Virus record (IMG/VR): IMGVR_UViG_3300037115_000025
Span: 1 to 43,083 of that record
Origin: a virus
Direction: 5' to 3' (one strand)
DNA length: 43,083 bases
In this document: positions 30,663 to 38,181 of the stretch, one piece after another
Numbering within the stretch: the stretch's first letter is position 1
Layout: every line of letters starts with the position of its first letter
Made by a program: the position numbers and the translations under genes
The notes under the pieces: model-generated
The model's database searches: none
What the model saw: the letters and a program-made list of their open reading frames with translations, nothing else
Told to the model about the DNA's origin: nothing

Positions 30663-31013
30663 ATGATTCTTACGACCTTAACTCCGGTGAAGTATCCAAT
30701 CCACACTGGAAACCGTCAGGTGTTTGTTGGATACGGCAATGCTCCTGCTGCTGGTTACAACTCGACAACTGGCGACATAATTTCGGTAGCCTTCACACCT
30801 TTTTTCATTGATGCGGTGTTGGGAGTAGCGGTGACAACGGACGGAACTTACATCGGTATTCCTGCACCGACTACGGGCGTAGGAAACGCGCAGACATGGG
30901 CGCTGTTCTGGTACACCTTCTCTTTCACGGGAACACCTGGATGGGTTCCTTTGTCGAGTGCTGTCAGTATTGCGACGAAGCAAGTGCAGTTGACAGTGAT
31001 TGGCGGGGCTTAA
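30663..31013 (+). CDS. Small beta-rich structural protein
   Basis: AGGAG lies 5 nt before ATG 30663. The 116-residue product starts MILTTLTPVKYPIHTGN and is rich in Gly, Thr, Val and aromatic residues, a composition usual for beta-sandwich head or tail decoration proteins. It stands directly before a good terminator. No domain is recognised. Confidence 0.6.
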   Translation: MILTTLTPVKYPIHTGNRQVFVGYGNAPAAGYNSTTGDIISVAFTPFFIDAVLGVAVTTDGTYIGIPAPTTGVGNAQTWALFWYTFSFTGTPGWVPLSSAVSIATKQVQLTVIGGA

Positions 31014-31067
31014 CGAGTTTCAACACAAAGTCTGTCTCTCCCTCTCCCGGTGATTGCAGACAATTAG

Positions 31068-31111
31068 ACGCCCTCTGTAGCCCCGGAAGGGTCAACTATG
31101 GAGGGCGTTTT
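31068..31111 (+). terminator. Intrinsic terminator
   Basis: ACGCCCTC (31068-31075) pairs with GAGGGCGT (31101-31108) around a 25-nt loop that may itself fold; a TTTT run follows at 31108-31111. It ends the capsid unit. The basic-protein cluster begins 40 nt downstream. Confidence 0.65.
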
Positions 31112-31150
31112 AACAGAGGGTGAAGTTCAAAAACGCAAAGGAGAACTGAA

Positions 31151-31312
31151 ATGATTAAGGGAATTGGAAAAGCAAAGATTCACTCGGCAGCAGCACCACG
31201 GAACCGTAAGCACACGGTAGCGGCCAACCATCACGTCAAGGGCCATAGCACGATTCACGTCCACAAGGGCGGCAAGGGAAAGAAGCATTCAAAGCGCACC
31301 ATCCTCAAGTAA
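31151..31312 (+). CDS. His/Lys-rich small basic protein (53 residues)
   Basis: AAAGGAGAACTGAA precedes ATG 31151. The product starts MIKGIGKAKIHSAAAPR, has repeated His (NHHVKGHSTIHVHKGG) and ends KKHSKRTILK, with almost no acidic residue. It is the first of a run of basic small genes. Nucleic-acid binding is likely from composition; no known family. Confidence 0.65.
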   Translation: MIKGIGKAKIHSAAAPRNRKHTVAANHHVKGHSTIHVHKGGKGKKHSKRTILK

Positions 31313-31357
31313 CTGAATGTGTCGTAACGGATGTTCAACAGGAAGAAAGGAATCCCC

Positions 31358-31462
31358 ATGTCTAAGAAGAAGAAGATTGCAGCGAAAACAAATCCATTGT
31401 TATCGGAAAAGATACCCTCCAACAAAAAGAAGGGCGCAAGGAAGCGCGTAGCCGGAAAGTAG
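31358..31462 (+). CDS. Tiny Lys-rich protein ending in KRVAGK (34 residues)
   Basis: AAAGGA lies 6 nt before ATG 31358; an in-frame ATG at 31331 would add nine residues but has no ribosome site. The product starts MSKKKKIAAKTNPLLSEK and ends KKKGARKRVAGK. The C-terminal KRVAGK also ends the products of 31623-31820 and 31827-32240, using different codons each time, so the peptide itself appears to be selected. Confidence 0.65.
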   Translation: MSKKKKIAAKTNPLLSEKIPSNKKKGARKRVAGK

Positions 31463-31468
31463 GACAAC

Positions 31469-31648
31469 ATGGCGACCAATGAATACAACAACTCAGGTGG
31501 TGGTTCTGCGGCTAAGATAACGCCAACTAATTATGTGGTTGGCGGAATCAAAGTTTCTGGAGAAATTGACCTCGCTAGGAAGACGAACGAAGAGTTTCCG
31601 AGATACTGGAGGGAAACAAACCGTGTCAACGAAAAAGACGAAAAATAA
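31469..31648 (+). CDS. Unknown 59-residue protein inside the basic cluster
   Basis: ATG 31469 follows the previous stop by 6 nt; its ribosome site is weak (AGTAGGAC). The product starts MATNEYNNSGGGSAAKI and continues KITPTNYVVGGIKVSGE; it is not basic, unlike its neighbours. It overlaps the next gene by 26 nt. Nothing recognised. Confidence 0.55.
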   Translation: MATNEYNNSGGGSAAKITPTNYVVGGIKVSGEIDLARKTNEEFPRYWRETNRVNEKDEK

Positions 31649-31820
31649 GGACATCTACGACGACCACGATGACGCGCACTTTGACGGGAACCCTGCGTAC
31701 AAGCCTCATCATGCGAGGAAACGGGTCGCAGGAAAGAAGCGCGGCGGCGTACATAAGCAGGGCATGAGCACAGTGGGCGGCAAGAAGCGGCCAGTGAAGA
31801 AGAGAGTAGCGGGGAAGTAG
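31623..31820 (+). CDS. Basic protein with two RVAGK motifs (65 residues)
   Basis: GTG 31623 follows GGAGG by 10 nt, inside the end of the preceding gene. The product starts MSTKKTKNKDIYDDHDD, has an internal HARKRVAGKKRGG and ends PVKKRVAGK. It carries both an acidic patch and a strongly basic remainder. The repeated motif and its neighbours suggest a family of DNA- or capsid-binding peptides. Confidence 0.6.
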   Translation: MSTKKTKNKDIYDDHDDAHFDGNPAYKPHHARKRVAGKKRGGVHKQGMSTVGGKKRPVKKRVAGK

Positions 31821-31826
31821 GTTCCT

Positions 31827-32240
31827 ATGGCGAATAAAAAGAAAACGATGTCAGAGGCTCAATGGGATCGCAAGGTAAGAGGAGAAAAGTATCCCGGATA
31901 CGACAACAGTTTCTTGAAAGATAAGCCAAAAGGATTAAGTGACAACGAGGTTCTGTATCGCGGCGCTACAGACCGTTGGAAGAAAGGCAAGTATCGCAAG
32001 CAGGCAGAGGCAAAAGAAGCTAAGGAACACAAACAGTACGACAAAGACAAAAGAGACAATGGTCCAGTAAAGCGCGGAGATGGGCCGACCGAAGGATCAA
32101 AAGAGGAGTACGTTCGGCGCAATCAGGTTGAAGCGAAGTTGGCCGCACGAAAGCGCGTAGGCGGCTCGGCAAAGGCCGCAGGAACAAAAACAAAGACAGC
32201 AAGCAAGAAAACTACTCGCAAGAGAGTAGCAGGTAAGTAG
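31827..32240 (+). CDS. Basic helical protein ending in KRVAGK (137 residues)
   Basis: ATG 31827 follows AGTAGG by 5 nt. The product starts MANKKKTMSEAQWDRKV; a helical charged centre (YRKQAEAKEAKEHKQYD) leads to an Ala/Lys/Thr tail with RKRVGGSAKAAG and the end TTRKRVAGK. The tail resembles histone H1-like or nucleoid-associated tails by composition. It is the largest member of the KRVAGK cluster and is followed by an antisense homing endonuclease. Confidence 0.65.
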   Translation: MANKKKTMSEAQWDRKVRGEKYPGYDNSFLKDKPKGLSDNEVLYRGATDRWKKGKYRKQAEAKEAKEHKQYDKDKRDNGPVKRGDGPTEGSKEEYVRRNQVEAKLAARKRVGGSAKAAGTKTKTASKKTTRKRVAGK

Positions 32241-32252
32241 GGAGCATGGATG

Positions 32253-33581
32253 TCAATCGTAGTCCGATCTCGGAAAGTTGGTGTGAGCCGAATCTCCACG
32301 GAGTTCGATCATCTTCCTGTCGTATTTCCTAGCCGCTTCCTCAGCGGTTTTGGAAGGCCCAAGTCGGTATACCGTACCCATGTAATGAATAACAGTTTTC
32401 CATCCGTTTTTTCCGCTCTTGGTAATACCTCTAAGTCCAGACCGATTGTTTACTTTGGACGACTGAGCGACGGTCTTATTTTTTTCTTTAGGAGCAGGAC
32501 GCCACAGTGTTTGTTCGTAATAAGCACGGGGAAAATTGGTGTAGGCGTTGGGACCACGATGCTGGATCACCCATTGGTCGTAGGCGTGCGCGGCTTCGAT
32601 CTTATCGCTGAAGTATCCAAGACAGACATTCTTCCCATCAATGGCAATAGTTGCCGTCCATCTCTTCACCCTACCGGGTCGGTTATTGAAACAAACTCCC
32701 CTATATCCAGACTTGTTGTTTTTTTGAATTTCGCGTTTTTGGTAATTGCTCGATACATCCTCTCCATAATATCCACGCGGAAAATTCAAACGAAAGGCAT
32801 CGCCAGCCAGTTCGATGGCTTTCTTGTCTCTTGCGTGCGCTGCGTCAATTTCTTCATCGAAATAGCCAACAATAACCGTTTCCCCATCAAAATAAAGATA
32901 GGCTTTCCAACGCCTGTCTTTTTTAGACCACGATACTCCGATAAACCGAGAACTCACGTTGGTACGTTTCTGTCTTTTCCGATTAGTCTTCGAAGCCTTC
33001 TCATGCGTCTCTTTTGTCCAACCGCTGCGATGCGTGTACTTGGCCTTTCTCTCGTCTGGGGAAAGAGTGCTAATAAATGCTTTCAGACCAGTGGACACAT
33101 GTTGCTTAGTTATCTCAGAACGTTTGCGGCCAATCTTACTGAGACTGATCTTTCGACCTGTTTCCGCAGATGGCACGTATCCTTTTCTGGAGGCAAGCAT
33201 CTTTGCAATCGTTTCCGGCTTATGCTTGAATCCTTTTTCAGCCCCATCGCCTCCAGAAGTACCATTTGTAAGCTGCGGGTAGCCGGGGATGTTTCTGTAG
33301 TACGCAATCCATCGACGCTCAGCGTCTTCCCATTCGCATTCCTTGACTTGTTCAAGAAGTATGAGTTCCGGTTTTCTACCAGCATTCAAAAGACTCTTGA
33401 TCCAATTGTTCTTTCGAGTCTTTGGTTTAAGAGACGATGGGTTCATGTGCGCTTGGCGTCTGCGTTTTGGATTGTAGGCTTTGCCAACGTAGCGCACAAA
33501 TTCCGTGATTGGGTCTACGAGGCCGTATATGTAGGCAGTGATAAGATGGTCTTGCGGCTGTTCGGGCGTATGTTTGCTCAT
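32253..33581 (-). CDS. GIY-YIG homing endonuclease with three AP2 domains
   Basis: A 442-residue protein read against its neighbours; AGGAG lies 7 nt before ATG 33581. The N terminus (residues 15-80) has AYIYGLVDP and FVRYVGKAYNPKRR, a GIY-YIG nuclease with the catalytic Arg region. NUMOD-like motifs follow (KPETIAKMLASRKG, SAETGRKISLSKIG). Then come three AP2-type DNA-binding domains at about 210-270, 290-350 and 385-440, each with the GV or GI start, a W strand, YF or YRLG, AAHA or AARKYD and NFPR. Such enzymes spread themselves by cutting cognate sites. The insertion lies between the KRVAGK cluster and the connector gene and breaks neither. Confidence 0.85.
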   Translation of the reverse strand: MSKHTPEQPQDHLITAYIYGLVDPITEFVRYVGKAYNPKRRRQAHMNPSSLKPKTRKNNWIKSLLNAGRKPELILLEQVKECEWEDAERRWIAYYRNIPGYPQLTNGTSGGDGAEKGFKHKPETIAKMLASRKGYVPSAETGRKISLSKIGRKRSEITKQHVSTGLKAFISTLSPDERKAKYTHRSGWTKETHEKASKTNRKRQKRTNVSSRFIGVSWSKKDRRWKAYLYFDGETVIVGYFDEEIDAAHARDKKAIELAGDAFRLNFPRGYYGEDVSSNYQKREIQKNNKSGYRGVCFNNRPGRVKRWTATIAIDGKNVCLGYFSDKIEAAHAYDQWVIQHRGPNAYTNFPRAYYEQTLWRPAPKEKNKTVAQSSKVNNRSGLRGITKSGKNGWKTVIHYMGTVYRLGPSKTAEEAARKYDRKMIELRGDSAHTNFPRSDYD

Positions 33582-33661
33582 ACGTTATCTCCTAGTCTCT
33601 CCGTGAAAGAGACTGTGCAGTGGATGGCCGCACTTAATAATTATACCAGACTGGAGGCGCT

Positions 33662-34894
33662 ATGAGCTTCCAGACAATGATTCAACAAATGCTCGGCGTG
33701 CCCGGTATGAACAGGGGCCTTGCCGCCACGTTTATAAACGAAGCATTTACGAAGATACAAAATGAGAACGTCTGGAGTTTCCAGCTAATCACTGGTGGAT
33801 GGTTGACTCCCAATATGCTTGGCGGTCCCAACGCTGCGTTCCTCAGTCCCGGTACGATTTCCGTGGTTCCGTTCACAACTACGATCACTGCCGACGCTGT
33901 TGCGACAGCAGCGTGGACGGCAACCGTTCCTTATCCTCCTCTGCTTACGCAGCAGCAAATCCGCGTTCCCGAATACAGTCTGTACAACATAATCGCTCTT
34001 GGAAACAACGGAACAGTTGCTTATGCGACTGTGCAGACTCATGGGGCTTCGCAGAACCCCGGAACATACGTCGTTCCCGTTCTCGATCCCGGCATAGGTG
34101 CCGGGGGAACTGTCTCTATAACAGTAAATGCAAACGGAACAGTCACTCTGCCTCCGGTTTTATTGACGGCAGGAAGCAACTACACAACTCCGTATATCGT
34201 CTTTGCTGAGGGTGGAACGTCGGCGACGTTCTCTGTCACGTTGATCGCTACGATAACAATCGACAGGCCGTGGGGGGAGCCTTTAATCAGCGCGGGCGGC
34301 TATATGATTTATCAGGCTTACTACCCTGCACCTCCATGTTTCAAAAGGTGGTATTCCATCAGCGACTATACAAACTCCAATTTCTTAGATTGGTGGAGTC
34401 TAAATCAAGTGTCGTTGTCACAGGAAGACCCACAACGGACGGAGTTTTCACAGCCAGAATATGTGGTCTACTATGGTCAAGATCAAAGATTGGGAAGCGC
34501 CACTATAGGTCAAGCCCTCTACGAATTATGGGGTCACCCCCTAGCTTCCTTACCCTACACGTTTAACTGCCAGTGCAACTGGCCTGCGCTAGTAAATCCG
34601 AATGACACCGTGCCTTATCCTTTAACTGAAGAAATACTGAAATTCAGAACTTACCAAGAGATAGCTCTTTGGAAAGAATCACAGAAGGGCGATGAGATGG
34701 AGCGCGGGTCTGGAGCAAATTGGCAATTTTTATGGGGAGCGCACCAGAAAGAGTACAAGGACGATCTTCGACAAATCAGGATCATGGATCGTCACTTAGT
34801 TGACCTCTACTTTCAGAAAGCCCGCATGAACGGACCATTTAACGGTGACGAACCATCCACGTACACAGGAAACCAAGCCAACGTAGGTTGGTAG
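33662..34894 (+). CDS. Head-tail connector-like protein
   Basis: A 410-residue protein; CTGGAGG precedes ATG 33662. The N terminus (MSFQTMIQQMLGVPGMNRG, then FINEAFTKIQNENVW) and C terminus (LTEEILKFRTYQEIALWK, then YKDDLRQIRIMDRHLVD) are helical and fit a short-tail phage connector or adaptor. The middle (about 115-200) is a Gly/Thr/Val beta insertion with NPGTYVVPVLDPGIGAGG and AGSNYTTPYIVFAEGG, like the one in the 29739 protein. It is placed between the head and tail genes. Assignment is by position and secondary structure. Confidence 0.55.
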   Translation: MSFQTMIQQMLGVPGMNRGLAATFINEAFTKIQNENVWSFQLITGGWLTPNMLGGPNAAFLSPGTISVVPFTTTITADAVATAAWTATVPYPPLLTQQQIRVPEYSLYNIIALGNNGTVAYATVQTHGASQNPGTYVVPVLDPGIGAGGTVSITVNANGTVTLPPVLLTAGSNYTTPYIVFAEGGTSATFSVTLIATITIDRPWGEPLISAGGYMIYQAYYPAPPCFKRWYSISDYTNSNFLDWWSLNQVSLSQEDPQRTEFSQPEYVVYYGQDQRLGSATIGQALYELWGHPLASLPYTFNCQCNWPALVNPNDTVPYPLTEEILKFRTYQEIALWKESQKGDEMERGSGANWQFLWGAHQKEYKDDLRQIRIMDRHLVDLYFQKARMNGPFNGDEPSTYTGNQANVGW

Positions 34895-34910
34895 CAGACA
34901 GGAGAACACA

Positions 34911-35312
34911 ATGCCTAGCTATCCCGGAAATGGTTTAGCAAAACTTTTAAGGGCCAATCGTCAAGGCTTTATGTGGGACAACGATACTGTGTCTGCTGGA
35001 GTATTTCCCGGCTCGCTCAGTACCGCGTTCCTATTAGAGCGTCTTGACAACGCTTCTTATCCTTGGGGCGCATCGTTTGAGGTGTATTTCAACGGAAATC
35101 CTGGGGCGTTTGAGATCGACATTGTGGGTTGCAATATCGATGAAGCGCAGTACTACACGTATCTCGGAAACATAACACAGGTGAGCAGTTTTGTTGCGGG
35201 GTATTATGTTGGGCGCTGGGATATGCCATCAAACATTTGGGTAAAGTATGTTGCTGGGTATATGAAGACGCTGACTAATAGCGTGCCCACGACATTGATG
35301 GTCACGAGATAG
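34911..35312 (+). CDS. Tail or neck structural protein
   Basis: GGAG precedes ATG 34911. The 133-residue product starts MPSYPGNGLAKLLRANRQ and is beta-rich (PWGASFEVYFNGNPGAFEI, then GRWDMPSNIWVKYVAGYMK). It follows the connector-like gene and precedes the fibres. No specific family recognised; likely a virion component. Confidence 0.55.
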   Translation: MPSYPGNGLAKLLRANRQGFMWDNDTVSAGVFPGSLSTAFLLERLDNASYPWGASFEVYFNGNPGAFEIDIVGCNIDEAQYYTYLGNITQVSSFVAGYYVGRWDMPSNIWVKYVAGYMKTLTNSVPTTLMVTR

Positions 35313-35323
35313 TTGGGAGGGGC

Positions 35324-37162
35324 ATGATGAAAAAAATAGCGATATATCTGTTGTTTATATTCGGGTGCATTGTTGCATCAGCGCAGCAATATCCTCCCTA
35401 TCTTGTGTACACTCTTGTAGGTGGAGTTCCTACGCCAGTACCGGGGTCGGGTTCGGTATTACCGGGAGGACTTCCACCGGGGCTTCTTTGCTACACGCTA
35501 AATACTGGTGGTCAGGCAGTGCCGTGCAATTTTACAAGCTCAGGCACCGTAGGCTCCGGCACAACGGGGCAGATAGCCTACTACCCAGCCAACGGTACAG
35601 CAGTGAGCGGTGAAACCACCGTGCCTATTACGGCGGGCGGCACGGGCGCAACCACAGCAGCAGGGGCGCTGGCGAACCTTGGCGCGGCCCCAGCGTTTAC
35701 TCTGACCACGACAGGCACCAGCGGCCCGGCTACGTACGGTGGGAACGTCATAAACATTCCGCAGTATGCAGGCGGCGGGTCTATGACTTGGCCAGCAGCA
35801 GCGGGTATCATGGTGTACGCAGGTGGAAGCGCCTACGGCACATCGCTCACAGCCCCGGCAGGAGCTATCGTAGGTGCGGGGCAGGCGAACACTTATACGA
35901 CAGGATTGCAAGACTTCTCCAGCGCGACTATGAAACTTCCGGCCAGTTACACTATCGCTGGTCCCTACACGATCACGCAGCCTGCGGCAACAGGCACGCT
36001 GGCACTGACCAGCCAGATCCCGGCCGTAGGCACATGGGGTGCTTTGAACTATCCCTCATGGGCCTCGGGTACTCCATTCGTGAAGATGACGGCGGCAGGC
36101 ACATTTTCCCTAGACACGAATACATATCTCACAGCCAGCGGCCTCTCCGGCATGACGCAGTACGGCCTTGGTGTGGCCGCATCCGCTACGACCATGACTA
36201 GCAGCGTGCAGCCCACGTCGTGGACTACCGGGCATACGTTTGTTCCGGTTTGGCAGCCGAGCGGATCGGCGCTTGCGCCTACTGTAGTGGATGCGAACAC
36301 GCTCGTGGTAAGTTCGGCTACTTCGGCCACGACGGCCACGAATGCAACCAACGTTGCCACTACGACCAAGAGTGACAACACGGAATATTACCTCGGTTTG
36401 TACCCGGCGAACTCTTCATCGAATCAGGCGGCGGTGGTGGTAGGAGCGCACTACAACGCCAGCACCGGGGCGATAACGCTTCCAGCGGGTGCGTCGTTAG
36501 GGACATCGGACACGGGTACGCCAAGGCTTACGGCAAGCTCGAACCTCTGGACCTCCAACGTGGCCTTGTCAGCCCCCGGCTTCACCGGAACAGGCACAAC
36601 TCCAGCGGCGATGAGTTTGGTAGCAGGCTCAGGCAGCATTCCCGCACTCACGGCCAACAGCGCAGGCTTTGCGGCGCCTGCTACGGGCGGCACTGCTTTC
36701 CTGTACAAGCTCCCAGCGACAGCGGCAGCGGGCATCCTGCACGCAGCAGCCCCAGCCTCGAATGATGGCGTGAATGAGTCGGCTCTTACCTCTAGCGCGG
36801 TATCGCTGAGTGCAGACGTGAGTGGAGTACTGCCAGTCGCCAACGGAGGTACAGGATCAGCAGTTGCGGATACGACCTTCACCGTGTCAACCAGTACAAC
36901 CATCAACGCGAACTCCTGCACACCGGCCTCTGGCAGCGGTGGAACCTCGGTGACAATGACAAACCTTACTTCGGCCATGACGCTCGCGATCACGCCCAAC
37001 GCTGATATAACGAACACGACCGGCTGGGGCAATCCAGCGGCAGGCGTTCTCTATGTCACGCTGGCACCGGGATCGGGCGCGTTCACCTATCACGTCTGCA
37101 ACAACACAGCCTCTAACATCACCACCAGCGGGTCAGTGACCTTCAACGTTTCGGCGAGGTAG
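35324..37162 (+). CDS. Fibre-like protein 1 with Sec signal peptide
   Basis: A 612-residue protein starting MMKKIAIYLLFIFGCIVASA; ATG 35327 is a better-spaced start after GGGAGG. The first 20 residues are a classic Sec signal peptide. The remainder is Gly/Thr/Ala-rich and repetitive, with VPITAGGTGATTAAGALANL (about 100), a tail-fibre motif, and a similar LPVANGGTGSAVADT near 505. Segment 77-183 is identical to fibre 2 at the DNA level. Phage fibres normally lack export signals. It may be a membrane-anchored or exported adhesin. Codon use matches neighbours. Confidence 0.75.
   Translation: MMKKIAIYLLFIFGCIVASAQQYPPYLVYTLVGGVPTPVPGSGSVLPGGLPPGLLCYTLNTGGQAVPCNFTSSGTVGSGTTGQIAYYPANGTAVSGETTVPITAGGTGATTAAGALANLGAAPAFTLTTTGTSGPATYGGNVINIPQYAGGGSMTWPAAAGIMVYAGGSAYGTSLTAPAGAIVGAGQANTYTTGLQDFSSATMKLPASYTIAGPYTITQPAATGTLALTSQIPAVGTWGALNYPSWASGTPFVKMTAAGTFSLDTNTYLTASGLSGMTQYGLGVAASATTMTSSVQPTSWTTGHTFVPVWQPSGSALAPTVVDANTLVVSSATSATTATNATNVATTTKSDNTEYYLGLYPANSSSNQAAVVVGAHYNASTGAITLPAGASLGTSDTGTPRLTASSNLWTSNVALSAPGFTGTGTTPAAMSLVAGSGSIPALTANSAGFAAPATGGTAFLYKLPATAAAGILHAAAPASNDGVNESALTSSAVSLSADVSGVLPVANGGTGSAVADTTFTVSTSTTINANSCTPASGSGGTSVTMTNLTSAMTLAITPNADITNTTGWGNPAAGVLYVTLAPGSGAFTYHVCNNTASNITTSGSVTFNVSAR
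35554..35874 (+). repeat. 321-bp perfect direct repeat, copy A
   Basis: This segment, inside fibre 1, is identical base for base to 41620-41940 in fibre 2, 6066 bp away and in the same reading frame. It codes for 107 residues with the GGTGATTAAG motif. Flanking bases differ on both sides. It is a ready substrate for homologous recombination, which would remove the genes between or join the fibre halves. Confidence 0.95.
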
Positions 37163-37164
37163 CG

Positions 37165-38181
37165 ATGAGACGACTTTTGGCAGCAATTCTACTGCTCCTG
37201 CCCTCGATGGCCGTGGCGCAAGGTTCATTCGCGGTGCCGACTTACACGGCAGGGTCGCTAGGTTCAAGCGCGACAGTTGCTACGCCCTCATTCTCTCCTG
37301 GCGGTGGTTCCTACTCCAGCACGCAGACGGTGACGATCAGCACGGCAACATCGCTGGCGGTTCTCTGCTACACGACGGACGGATCGACGCCGACTGAATC
37401 GGGCCATTTATGCTCCGGCGGAACGACGAGCACTTATTCTACGCCGATCAGTGTTGCGACGACGCAGACGGTGAAGGCTATCGGTACGAAGGCGACGTAC
37501 ACCGACTCGGCAGTGGGCAGCGCGGCATATACGATCAGCGCGGGGCATGTGTTGACTGTTATACAGAAGGGTCCTTGTTCGGCAGTTGGATATACTAACA
37601 TTACTTGCACTCTTGGCGCGGGATTTAGTTCTGGCGATACGGCGATCTTATATTTTATGAATAACCAAGCACTATCTAGTTCATCCTCGGTTGGAACGCT
37701 TGTGAATCCCTCTTTATCGTCTATCGGCAGCGGCTCGAATTCTGATGCGGCGTTTCTCATTACAGGAATCCCAGGGGGATCGACCACTTTTACTGTAAAT
37801 CTTAGCGCAAGCAACTATACGCCGTGGACAGGGGAAGTTTACGAGGTTTCCGGTGTTAACACTACTACCCCGCTAGATTCTGGAGCTAGTTCAGCTTGTG
37901 GTTGGAATCAGCCATATTCAAGTTCAGCAACCTGCCCAGTGACTACGACCGCCGCTTACGATGCGGTATGTGGTTTTGCTACAATTGGTACGCCCGCAGC
38001 GGCGGGTACGGGGTATACACTTTATTCAGCTCCAGATATGGCGTACAACGGTACACCGTATCCAACTTCATTTTTTATGGAATGCACAACTTCGGCGGTA
38101 ACTCCTGGAACTTATACTCCTGGATTTTCCCCTACCACTTTATATACGATTTCCGCAACCATCTCTTTGGTGCTCAAATGA
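37165..38181 (+). CDS. Secreted protein with chitobiase-C-like domain
   Basis: A 338-residue protein, ATG 37165, two bases after fibre 1. Residues 1-19 (MRRLLAAILLLLPSMAVAQ) form a Sec signal peptide. Residues 39-122 (PSFSPGGGSYSSTQTVTIS, then CYTTDGSTPTE, then TVKAIGTKATYTDSAVGS) match the beta-domain known as CHB_HEX_C_1, found in secreted surface proteins and glycosidases. The C-terminal 200 residues are Gly/Ser/Thr-rich with several Cys and no visible catalytic motif. The stop overlaps the next ATG (ATGA). Likely a surface-binding protein. Confidence 0.7.
   Translation: MRRLLAAILLLLPSMAVAQGSFAVPTYTAGSLGSSATVATPSFSPGGGSYSSTQTVTISTATSLAVLCYTTDGSTPTESGHLCSGGTTSTYSTPISVATTQTVKAIGTKATYTDSAVGSAAYTISAGHVLTVIQKGPCSAVGYTNITCTLGAGFSSGDTAILYFMNNQALSSSSSVGTLVNPSLSSIGSGSNSDAAFLITGIPGGSTTFTVNLSASNYTPWTGEVYEVSGVNTTTPLDSGASSACGWNQPYSSSATCPVTTTAAYDAVCGFATIGTPAAAGTGYTLYSAPDMAYNGTPYPTSFFMECTTSAVTPGTYTPGFSPTTLYTISATISLVLK

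Noticed and set aside
32250-33665. A 471-codon plus-strand open frame opposite the homing endonuclease gene
   Set aside because: It is the shadow of the GIY-YIG/AP2 gene: the minus frame has clear domains and a ribosome site, while this frame gives a hydrophobic/Arg/Ser mixture with no pattern.
35540-35911. Minus-strand frames in fibre genes with Cys/Arg-rich products (also 41585-42097)
   Set aside because: Shadows of GC-rich repetitive fibre coding; identical in both copies only because of the 321-bp duplication.
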